Shown: piece after piece, positions 10,162 to 19,439 of the stretch | Position numbering within the stretch: position 1 is the first letter of the stretch | Layout: each line of letters begins with the position of its first letter | Assembly: GCA_022376515.1 (NCBI GenBank) | Contig: WTXI01000023.1 | Location: 1-64,000 of the forward strand | Direction of reading: 5' to 3' | Origin: Lactifluus volemus | Taxonomy: Eukaryota > Basidiomycota > Agaricomycetes > Russulales > Russulaceae | Length of the DNA stretch: 64,000 bases | Program-made: the position numbers and the translations under genes | Notes under the pieces: model-generated | Database searches by the model: none | The model's input: only the letters and a program-made list of their open reading frames with translations | What the model was told of the DNA's origin: nothing

Positions 10162-11035
10162 TGTCACGGTTCACAGGGACCGTGGCTCGAGTGAGCTTCA
10201 GTAATCAATTAAGGACGTGCAGGCAAGTTCCTGTGAAGGATAGACTTGACTGTGCGAACTCTCGGTTCTGTATCGCGTGAGGCGGTAGTACGGGCCGGCG
10301 CACGCGATGGTCGGAGTTACCGTTCCCAAAGAGGATAGACGGTGGCAGATGGAAAGGACGATCTGTAGGTTCAACCGCAATGCGGGCGCGAGTGTATTGG
10401 AATGCAAGGGATGCTCGCCTTCCAAGGACACTCGTGGGAGGTTGAACTAAGGTTCTGGCGACGGGGGTGAGAAGTGGACTACTTTCACACCGTTCGTATT
10501 AGGTTCAGGCGTCTGGGACTTGTTTCACGAATGGAACAAGCACAGATGTCTGATCGTGGCGCGAAGTACCTGGATCAAGGTACGAAGAGGGTGATTCACA
10601 AGATGAGAGGAAGAGGTGACGCTTGGATCGAATCGGTGAACAACAACTGTGATTCTGGACGAAGCTGAAGCTGGGGCTTTAGCTCGTCCATAGGGCCCTA
10701 TTTATGTGTACAGAGGGCCAGCCAACTATCCTACAAAGGTCACAGTAAAGTAGCGAAGTCAAGACCATTGACTAAGGACCTGAGTCAGTTCTGATGACTC
10801 AAGAACTGACTCAGTGCGTCTGACTCAAGATCTGAGTCAAGAACGCTGACTCAAGACTTGAGTCATGATCCCTGAGTCAAATACACGTCCAAAACGGCGA
10901 TGCACAGCCCCTAGAAGTCAAACAGAGGGGGCTGGCCAAAGAAAGGGGTCCTAGGTCGTAACATAAGTCGAAAAATGGACAGAAAGCAGTAAGAAATGGG
11001 CCGGGCGGCCCGCATAACCGTAACAACAGGAGGCG
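10162..11035 (-). repeat. 5' LTR of the chromovirus
   Basis: 874-bp LTR matching 2169-3053, followed by acagg at 11036-11040. On the coding strand it carries an ATAAATA box (10699-10705), with the predicted RNA start about 33 nt downstream at 10672. Its coding-strand U3 would therefore be about 360 bp and its R plus U5 about 510 bp. Confidence 0.93.
10662..10705 (-). promoter_or_regulatory. Chromovirus TATA box and predicted transcript start
   Basis: ATAAATA on the minus strand (10699-10705) lies 26 bases upstream of AGCTTCAGCTT (10672-10662). That spacing is normal for a TATA box and start site. The start-site 11-mer is exactly the sequence complementary to the primer-binding site at 10151-10161, so the two observations support each other. 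Confidence 0.6.
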
Positions 11036-11300
11036 CATGACGACGCAAAGAGGCAGAGCCAGAACAAGAGCCAGAGCCAGAGCCAGAGAGGGAGGCAGAG
11101 AGGGAGGCAGAGAAGGAGGCAGAGAAGGAGGCAGAGGCAGGGGCAGAGAAGGAGGGGACACAGAGGAGGCAGCGGTGGGACGTGTTGGGGCAAGGCAGAC
11201 AACGATGGAGGGGGAGAGATGGAAAGGGGCGGCAGACTCGAGAGGCACGAAAATCAACATTGTGCAAACAGTAGTAAATAATACACCCACTGTAACGACT
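11036..11300. repeat. Right-hand continuation of the purine-rich repeat
   Basis: Begins with the duplicated acagg and continues as agagccagagcc and gagaaggaggca units. It is the other half of the tract split by the chromovirus. Open frames here are compositional. Confidence 0.6.
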
Positions 11301-11639
11301 TAGCGAAAATTTTGCGAGTCGCGACTTAGCATATTTTTTTTCGGACTTTAGTTAAATTACATAAATTAATTTTTTATTTCTGTTTTGCTTGTCTTAAGTG
11401 TCTTACACATCTTAATTACTTAATGTGCTTATCTTTGGCCTTGATTTGCTTACTTGTTGTACATACTCATTTTCTAAGTAAAAAATAAGCAGCTTGAGCA
11501 ACTTGACAGGCTTAAAAATGAAATAAGCTGGTTAAGCCGACTAAGTTTTTTCTGGATTTTCCTGATGTACCCGTGAGACCCTTACCCGCAGACCCTGCGG
11601 GTTTATCTTACCCAGTGTCCTTCCCTAAGTCTGACTACC

Positions 11640-13269
11640 AGTCTACCAAGCGTGGGTGCGCAAAGTCTTCAGTACCCCCCAGACATCGCCAATCACTTTG
11701 GCTGTTCTGGGATCAATGTATTCATTAATTCTTTCCATGGTCATATTTTTTGCCGCCATTTCCTTATATCTTCAGCTTCTCAACAGACCAGTCTACTTCA
11801 GCTTCTACATTTGCTCGGCCATTTGCATCTTCATATATGGCGTCTATCATATTATCTTCGCTCTTGCATTACGTCCATTATCCGCAAGAATCTGGCCTTT
11901 GCCGGACAGGTTTTTCTTGCAATTGAAAACGAAGATCGACGACCGCATCCTAGACCAGATATTCGTCACACTCAGGCCGGAGAATTCCGATCTAGCGACT
12001 CGGATTCGGAAACGAGAAGATTAAAATGAAGCTTAAAATGGCAATGAAGAACTTAATGGAACGTACTTGGTCATCCAATTCCCTCTCCGACTCGGACAAA
12101 ACACGGCGAGTCATCACCTGTGTGGAGCTTGCTGATGATGCACGCCTCTCGGACATAGCGTCGTCAATCCTTCAAGTCATATTCCCCCGGGACCAGCATC
12201 ATTTGTTAAAACTCGTTGAAATGGGGCAATCCTTGAGAAACCGGGGTAATAGGATTGGCTTGTGCGCACAAAGCGTTGTTGCTGGCATCATATCAAACGT
12301 GCAGTCAGGCGACCGCCGTTGGATTGCGCTAGCCGCGGACCAATTAGAGAAATCGGAAGATGTCATTCGGGGCTACCTCGAACGTGGTCGTGAAAACTTG
12401 TTACTTGCCAACTTGATCCACATCACTCGCCGAATCTTTGAGTCTTCTTCAGGGGATGATCGGGATCGGGATATGGCCTCCGCATCGTCAATCATATTAC
12501 CCACACTTTCCAATTTCGACATGAGCAATACTCTTCCAGAACTGAAGCGCGACTTTGGTGCCTTGTGGGATGAAATCGATCCGAATAGCAGAGTTATTAT
12601 GAAGATCCGCGACAGCCTTCGCGGTCTCCGCTTACCTGATGGTCTCCATTCTGGTTGGGAGGTCCGACAGACTCCAGGTGGGCGTACCTATCCTGTCGAC
12701 CAGAACACGCGCAGCACCACTTGGAACCCTCCGCCCATTATTCCCAGCAACGACGATCTCCCTCCTGGCTGGGAGGTTCGACGGACTCCATATGATGTGC
12801 GCATATACTATATCGATCATAATATGCAACGCACCACTTGGACCCGCCCATCCGACCCGCCTCCTTATGTCGCACCCCACACCACACTTCTCCCTCACAG
12901 GAGGTACTAGTATCGCAGCAAGCTCAAATTCATATCAATCGCACCCCCACACTCGCTGTCTCGTCCCACCTCAATGCTCAGCCCCTTGAAAGCGATGGCC
13001 GCCCTCGTGCCGGTACTTCACAGGCCATTGCCTCTGATTCCACTACCACAACAGCCAACATCGCTGGCTCATCTGGCACCGTTCCGCCTGACCCCAGAAG
13101 CGTGCTTCCTGCGAGTACGCATTCGGCCACGAGCGTTTCAGTGACCCCTACGTAGGCCACTTCGCATATACCTTCTGTTTCTCGCCCTGACGCTATACGC
13201 TTTACACCTTTCAGTGCGCGTCAAGATTCTCAGGAACTGGACCGTGACACGTCAGGCAATTCCGCTTAG
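11640..13269 (+). pseudogene. Array locus A: 5'-truncated DUF6535-WW gene
   Basis: Homology to the array genes starts abruptly near 11646, in the middle of the membrane domain (the R-V-R-K-V-F region), right after DNA element 1, so exons 1 and 2 and the first two membrane segments are missing. The frame breaks near 11992 (indels before the K-R-E-D end) and resumes at 12026. It then encodes the helical domain and two WW domains (L-H-S-G-W-E-V and L-P-P-G-W-E-V), followed by P-P-P-Y at 12857-12868. A 5-nt insertion near 12885 breaks the frame again, and the tail continues to 13269. A TAG at 13153-13155 lies where other copies have a candidate third intron. Confidence 0.88.
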
Positions 13270-13805
13270 TCTCTGCTTGGTTGTCTCGTCCTTTTCGTCT
13301 TGATGAACGGGCCACGATATCATCCCGGCCACGACACCTCACTCCTCGGCCATAGACCCGTCCGCTGCGGCTTCACGTCGCACAACCTATCTCTTTGTCC
13401 GTTTCATGTTTCTGATGTGCCTTGTGTGTCCCTGTTTCCCATTTGACCTTGGATTACCTTTCATTCACTCAGTATGTCCCTATGTTTCCCCTTTGGAGAG
13501 CCTCGTGCTCCTCCCTGTCTTTGTCTTACTTCCGATCGCTCTCTCTTATATTTGATACATTCTCGTCCGATGTGTTGTGCCTGCTCGACTTGCTCCATTA
13601 CTTACTTGTTCTCAATGTGCCTTCCTATTTAGAGATTACCTGGTATTGGCGTATATGATGACCTTTGAAATGTACTTGGAGAGGTAGAGAAATATCGCTG
13701 GATCCCCCTTTTTTCTCGAAGCTTTTCTCGTTTTCCTCAAGTTCCTTTAGTTTTTTTGCTTCCTTCTGCCTCGTTCTCAGTTCTCACCTCATCAACCTCG
13801 TTGAA
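13270..13805 (+). other. Repeated 3' flank of locus A
   Basis: This block starts tctctgcttgg right after the stop and recurs after B (21406), E (37696) and, split by the copia element, D (27192 and 32920). Its short open frames recur with it but have frame changes between copies, so no gene is called. It runs directly into truncated locus A'. Confidence 0.6.
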
Positions 13806-14531
13806 ATGGGTAAATTTCTGAAAAGCCAAGGCATTGTAGCTGGCATCATTTCCAACGTGCAGGAAAACAACGATCATTGGATCGCGATCGCTGCGGATCA
13901 GCTAAGCAAATCTGAAGATGTCATTCGGGGCTACCTCAAACGTAGCAAAGACAACATTTTACTCGCAAACCTGACTCACATTACTCGCCAGATCTTTCAC
14001 TCTTTAAAGAATAATCGGGACATGGCTGCATCGTTATCATCCATATTACCGTCACTTGCCAATTTTGACGTACGGAACACTCTTCCTGAACTAAAGCACG
14101 ACTTTGGTGCGTTATGGGATGACATTGAACAAGCGCTGAACGAACAAGTTCCAATGGAGATCCGTGACAACATGCTTATTCTGTACGATGCCTTGAATGG
14201 GACGGCCTCGTCCAATACTTGCCCAGTTCTCCCTGACACTTCCTTAGGCTTGACTTCCCCTGTCCATGAGGTAGTCAACGAGGACTCTAAACCGCGTACT
14301 ATCACTTTCTCCCCCGGGGCCCCTGCATCACACCGTAACCCTAGTCTTTCCATTTCATCTATTCCTAAATCAACACGATGCCCTACCACCGACGCTACGT
14401 CATCAAACCTCACCTCTTCATGTCTCGAAAGTCACAGCCGTTCTGATACTTCCGAGTCACAGGTCCTGACCACGGCGCCAGTGGGCGGAATCGCTGACAC
14501 CCCGTCTAGAGGGCAGCCTTCCGAAACCTGA
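13806..14531 (+). pseudogene. Array locus A': helical-domain-only paralog
   Basis: The first ATG of the open frame is at 13806, giving about 241 codons. It contains only the middle of the array protein: the I-I-S-N-V-Q and A-A-D-Q-L-x-K-S-E-D-V-I-R-G-Y-L motifs, then I-L-P-S-L-A-N-F-D and N-T-L-P-E-L-K-H-D-F. The membrane domain is absent and there is no WW domain; the C-terminus is Ser/Thr/Pro-rich and unlike its neighbours. The 5' side is the 3' flank sequence of the preceding gene, joined at ctcgtt, so it may have no promoter of its own. The tail frame changes near 14531-14555 and continues to about 14820. Confidence 0.7.
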
Positions 14532-14821
14532 GTGCCGCGTCCGAGTCTCCCACAATGGTCACATCACGTCTCTCCCATGGCATTGTTGAATCATCGCATC
14601 CTATCTCAACATCTGCTCCTTACTCTACTCCTCCAGAGGTAGCATCTGTTTTTTACCCCAATAGTACAGGCACTGGACCCCCTTTCGTGCATCACTGTGC
14701 TCAGGACCTGAATGATCGAATTGAAATGAAATCGCCTCTTCGTACACGCTCTACACGCCGCTCGGCGTCGTCCGAGTCGGACAATGTGGAGGAAATGAGT
14801 TGCAGTCCCAACCGTTTATAG

Positions 14822-15508
14822 TCTCTGTAGGTAAATTTCGCTTCCCATTTCTCTCAGGGTTAAACGTTTTTGTAGACCATGTGGACCCCTGCCGGCAAAG
14901 ATCGCCACGCGTGTTCTTGTATTTCAATGACCTCTGTTCAACACACGCCGTTCAAATGCTCAAATTATACCGACTCTGTCACCTGCCCTCAGTTTCTGTG
15001 ATCACTGGTGGGGTGGATAATTATTACGAGAACAAATTGTTTCATAGGATCTGTTTGTGATTGGTGCAGAATTATGAGCTTCTCATTTTCGATCTACTGG
15101 AACCACTTCGACTCATCGTGTTCACACCTCATTCTCGCCACGTTCTCGCGCTTCCGAGCGCCTCGTTCCCTTCTATCGCTAAATCCTCCCATGGGCGTTC
15201 ACGCTATTCCCGTGCATGTCCCCTTTGGTTCCCTCATAGACAACTACTCTACGCCCCATGGAACTACAACGTTGCACACAGGGTACAGGGTCTTGCCGGT
15301 GCATCAAGTTTATGTACTCCGAGCCGATGTTACTCCATGACCTCCCCGACTTATCTCCTGCCCTCTGCCGCCCTGCCATCTTTCACACCGTATTTCACCG
15401 TGAAAGTCACACTGAGAGGCTTGTTTAGATCTACAACGCGTTTATGTCATTGCACATTTTCGCAATTGAATGGCGGGCTTTGCATTGAACTTCCACGTGT
15501 AACGTAGT
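14822..15508. other. Spacer between A' and B
   Basis: No gene seen. The part from about 15060 is repeated before locus E (34740-35125), which shows that the upstream sequence duplicated together with the gene. A short ccacgcgtgttcttgtatt-like block recurs at 23097 and 33680. Confidence 0.5.
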
Positions 15509-15649
15509 GGTGGTTCAGACAGTCAGATTAGAAGCTGTCGGTCAGGCCACGAGGGCTGTGTGACATGACTCTACACAGATCCCGAGGTGTAGGGATAGGA
15601 ACGTGGCACAGTACAACGTGGTTGTAAGGCTAGCTGTACATATACAGCT
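15491..15649 (+). promoter_or_regulatory. Conserved upstream region of locus B
   Basis: It contains ccacgtgtaac (an E-box-like CACGTG at 15494-15499), then a block gttcagacagtcaga, then an imperfect palindrome agctgtacatatacagct at 15632-15649, about 46-63 nt before the ATG at 15695 and overlapping a TATA-like catatac. The same series lies before E. The CACGTG or TACGTG motif and the cagac-gtcaga block recur before H, I and others at variable distance. This is conservation among paralogs only; no binding protein is implied. Confidence 0.4.
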
Positions 15650-16789
15650 GGCTTTAAACGAACCTTCTCTTTTTCCATGCCACACAATCCTCCAATGCTT
15701 CAACCTGAAAGTCCTGAACACCAAACCCTCAGTGTAAGTGATCATAGGGAGACGAACAGCCAAGGTATGTTTCCCATGCTCTCAGCCTTGTTGCTGTCCG
15801 ATTTCACCACCTACGTCATTAGGTGCTGCCTCAGACCGGGCCTCGCAGAAGGACGAAAATCACAAGCCGGAGCCAGAGCATGATGATAGCTCCGAGGCTT
15901 TCTTCTCACTGTACCAGGAACTGACAGAGGAAAGCGACAAAGAGAGGGCTGAACGCTGGCAAAAGGATGCAGACGGGATTCTTGTTCTTGTACGCACCTC
16001 AGTTTCATTTTTCCACACCGCTTCACGCATCGGATCGATATTACAGACTGGGTTGATGGCTGTCGCCATTGTTACATTAATTACGGTGACAATTCCGGAC
16101 CTCAAGGATGACCCGCAGGCAACGTCCGCATTCTATCTCGCGCAACTGGTTGAGCTTCAACTTAACACATCTACCCCCAATCGGGATAAACCTCATTCCT
16201 CCAATCGAGCAATCCCCATCACAGTGAATGCATTCCTTTTCGTCTCCTTGTCTATCAATCTTTCTACTGCATTACTGGCTCTGCTGGCACAGCATTGGAC
16301 ACATCAATACCTCGTGCATACTCATTCCCCGCGGTCCAGCTCCTGCTACCGAGCGCGGGTGCGCAAAGTCTTCGGTACCCCCTCGACATCACCAATCACT
16401 TTGGCTATTCGGGCATCATTGTATCTTTTATTTGTTTCCATGATCTCTTTTATTCTCTCCATTTCCTTATATCTTCTGCTTCTCAACAAACCGGTCTACG
16501 TCTGCTACATCAGGAAGATCACGTTTTTCTTGTCACGGCTTGTACAAGCTTGCACAAGCTTGTACAAGCTTGTACAAGCCGTGACAAGCCTGACAAGTTG
16601 ACAAGTCACAAGCTTGACAAGCAACGTCCAATTTTTGACAAGTTCAGATAATTTTCATTTGAACCAGACTGACAAGACTGACAAGTTCACAAGCTGGCAA
16701 GCTGACAAGTTGGCAAGGTCAAAACCAAAAAATTGTGGCACTGTTTATTAAATCATTTCTATACTAGGGGTACAAAAATGAAGCTAATC

Positions 16790-19020
16790 AGTGCATTCCA
16801 GCTCTCTCACCACCAATGATAATCCTGGAATATGTCAACACAGCCTCAGCCCACACCGCCGTCTCACACATGAATGGTGGGCAGCTTCTCCGCACTCACA
16901 CCCGCACGCGTTCCCACTCCCCCCGTTCTGTCCACAACGAAATGGGCGCGAGCACCCCCCACATTCACATTTGCGTTCACCGTGCTCTCAGCAGCGCTAG
17001 GAGAGAGATTTCAATCATTCCATTCGCGATTCTTACCAAAGGCCATTGTCACGGCTTAGGCCTCCCCCACAGGACATGTATCATCCGTGATCCCGCTTGC
17101 ATTCTCGCTCACCGATTCGCCGCGGTCCCTACTCTGTGCATCAATCGTGCCAGTTGATCCAAACAAAGCGCACATACCACATCTAGTGCGCCCCATTCAC
17201 CCACGGCCATGGATGACAGCGTCGAAATGAAGGGAGGCGGCGGCGATACAAGTTGGGGAGGTGGCAGCGACCCAGGCGGCGGGGCATTGGCCACATCACA
17301 ACGTGGCGTCGAGAACTTGCTCACGCTGGAGAGTGACGCGTCGTGTGAGTTCAGGAGCCTCAACATCTGGCTCGAAGAAACCGTGCGTTTGGGCTTGCCT
17401 CCTGTCCCACATATTTAGTTTTTTTTGTCTCTGTCTTTTTTTTTTTGGCAACGCTCAGCATTTGACACGAACCGAATATCAAGTCGTTACATGGCATCCA
17501 AGCACACTCCCGGGATCTCGTAGGTATGCAGCTAATGCATTTACGACCACCAACGAAGAGGTCGTCTGTTGACGTGGCGGTGTCGGGCGGGAACGCGTGT
17601 GTGGGGGAGTTGCCAGAGGCAGATGAATGGTCAGTAAACAGCCAATGACAATAAAAACTAGATAGAATACCCACTGTAGAATAATACCACTCAGGTATGA
17701 CAAGCTTAAAGAATTTCACTATCGCGGGGATATGAGGGTTGAAACTAGGCAGTCATGCGGACGAAATAAGTGAGGGAAAAAAAAATAATTTCAAGTCCGC
17801 TCCAAATTCAACCTGACTAATACAAACCTAATAACAAAGGAAGAACTTGTTCGATTTTTTTTGTCCAAGTCGACACTCACTCGTCTCGTCTCATCTCAGA
17901 CATATGCCCGGCTTTAAAATGTATCTTGACAACATTCTCATCTGCAAATGTGACCAGGTAGAGCCCAATGCTCCTTTCATTTCTGCTTCATTCCAATTCG
18001 CCACCCATCCAGGTATGCAAATGTACCGTTTGTCTCTTTTTTTTTCTCATACCCTCTCCTCCCTAGGTGGCAGCTCCCCTCCTCCCTCTGTCCTCACATG
18101 ATTCTCAAAGGAGACTTGCGACTCTTGAGCATTGTGACTTGCTACATATCAATGGGCTTGTAGCAGGATGACCTCAGCCATCACAGACCCGCTTAAGTAT
18201 CGTCCTAGGCTTGCACCCCAAGCACTCCCACGAAATGTCTTGCTATCCATGTAAATGTGTTCCTTTTATTCTTTTTGAGAGAGGATTCCGCCTTCGTGCC
18301 GTCATCGCGCAGCCGCCCAAGTGTCGCGCACCCGGATTGCACCTCGAACTCTTTCGCAATCTGTCCTGGAAGTCTCGCCACTGTTACCTCTTTCCTCTCC
18401 TCCTCTTTGCCAAGTCCCAATTCAAACCTTGCTTGACATTAATGCTATCTTTATCTTGATTGAGTGAGTTTTTTTTTCTTTTATTTTGGCGTCAATTGAG
18501 GTCGCAAAGCTCCCGAATCTCGACACCCACAGAGTACCCGGTTCTGGCGCTTTCGTGAGTCCCCGTTTCATCACATCAACATCTGCTCTTCAGCTTAGAA
18601 TTACCAGAATCAGACCGCAAAGAATATTGCCCGCTACACTCAGGTCAATCGCTACACAATAGCTCGCTCGAAGCCCACGAGCGCGGAGATTCAGTCGGTC
18701 TCTTGTCTTCACCTTCGTCACAGCCAGGTCCGAGAGCCTCCCTTCTCGGCTCGCGGAACTGCAGTGCGGCTTCGCTCGCTAGGATCAGCGGCGCATTCAG
18801 ATCTCACTCACTCTCGCGGCACAGTTCGATGCAATTCCCACGTCTCAGCGGCTAGCGTGTCGCTCGCGCCGAGCCGCATGCGGGCACAGAGCTTCACACA
18901 CAGTATCGGTAGCGCATCGCGATCCAGCATCGAACTTTTACTAGGGCGCACGCCCAGTTCTCCCGGCGCGGTTCGGTTGTCTGGTGGGAATCGTCGGAGG
19001 CATCAGCGAGCGAGTGGGCG
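16790..19020. other. Interior of DNA element 2 without an identifiable gene
   Basis: Only short open frames occur. A stretch near 17900-18080 has plausible exon-intron borders (gaccag then gtagag; ccctag), and 18640-19020 is markedly GC-rich compared with the array. Both could be captured genomic fragments, but I cannot name a source gene. Confidence 0.35.
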
Positions 19021-19220
19021 CTGAGTAATTCTGAAAATCATACTTTTTTTTGGCGTGCTAGGGGTCGGTGTTGGTGGGTGGGTCGTTGAGACGAACTGGT
19101 GGTGCGAGCGCGCGTACGCCCGAGAGTGATGCGGGGCGGTCATCGGTATCATTCCTCTCCGTCCTGACGTTTACCAAAATAGTCTCAACGGTCTCCACCT
19201 CCTTCCCCCCTCGGTCACTC

Positions 19221-19439
19221 CACAAACGACGACAACCCCCTCGAACTCCTCAATGTCGTCCTCGTAGCGTCCGTCGATGGCAAGTTTCATGCCCTCAACT
19301 GTTTGACCGGTGCCAAACTCTGGTCCATGCCCTCTTCGCCCCCGCCTTCCTTGGCCCCCCACGGCTCGGCGGCTGCGCAGTCCGTCCCGTCCATCCTCGA
19401 GCCTCTCGTTTCCACCAAGCACCTCGATTTTAGTACCAG
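19221..19439 (+). pseudogene. Captured fragment resembling the IRE1 luminal domain
   Basis: One frame reads T-N-D-D-N-P-L-E-L-L-N-V, then V-L-V-A-S-V-D-G-K-F-H-A-L-N, then G-A-K-L-W-S-M, and later L-E-P-L-V-S-T-K-H-L-D-F. This matches the beta-propeller-like luminal sensor of fungal IRE1, the ER stress kinase/endoribonuclease, where the V-D-G-K-F-H-A-L-N and L-W-S-M motifs sit near the N-terminus. It ends in ACCAG followed by gtgggt, which looks like a preserved exon end. No start, signal peptide, kinase or RNase domain is present. It lies inside DNA element 2, so it is a captured exon piece, not an IRE1 gene. Confidence 0.6.

Larger units (their letters stand above)
2169..11035 (-). mobile_element. 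Tf1/sushi-like Ty3/gypsy chromovirus, complete but degraded
   Basis: Two direct LTRs (2169-3053 and 10162-11035) flank gag, protease, reverse transcriptase, RNase H, integrase and a chromodomain in the order typical of Ty3/gypsy chromoviruses, all on the minus strand. Target duplications acagg lie at both ends. Reading frames are broken: an in-frame stop in gag, frameshifts in gag and around the protease, and a solo LTR inserted in the integrase end at 4544-5150. This copy is therefore not autonomous. The primer-binding region pairs with the predicted RNA 5' end, as in the self-priming Tf1 group. Confidence 0.92.
1096..11592. mobile_element. DNA element 1: composite with inverted ends, non-coding apart from its nested retroelement
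   Basis: The 15-mer TCTGCGGGTAAGGGT at 1096-1110 is repeated in inverted orientation at 11578-11592. Inside it, CATCAGGAAAATCCA at 1148-1162 is repeated inverted at 11553-11567. Just inside each end (about 1160-1400 and 11290-11550) the sequence is packed with short CTTA/TAAG words in both orientations, the clustered subterminal repeats typical of several eukaryotic cut-and-paste families. No transposase frame was seen. Without the nested retroelement it would be about 1.6 kb. The inner terminus resembles that of DNA element 2 (16508-20001). A clean target duplication could not be fixed: TA follows the right end at 11568-11569, and the left end has TAG. The right flank resumes inside array gene A. 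Confidence 0.5.

Noticed and set aside
11646..12024. A standalone small membrane protein
   Set aside because: The sequence aligns to the middle of the array genes and is cut by DNA element 1 on the left and a frameshift on the right, so it is part of pseudogene A.
13422..13658. Hydrophobic 78-codon frame after A, also after B and E
   Set aside because: It lies in the conserved 3' flank, its length and frame change between copies, and there is no start context or domain.
16504..16700. CRISPR-like short repeats (acaagcttgt units)
   Set aside because: Units are irregular, without spacers, and placed at both ends of DNA element 2 in both orientations, so they are subterminal transposon repeats in a eukaryotic genome.
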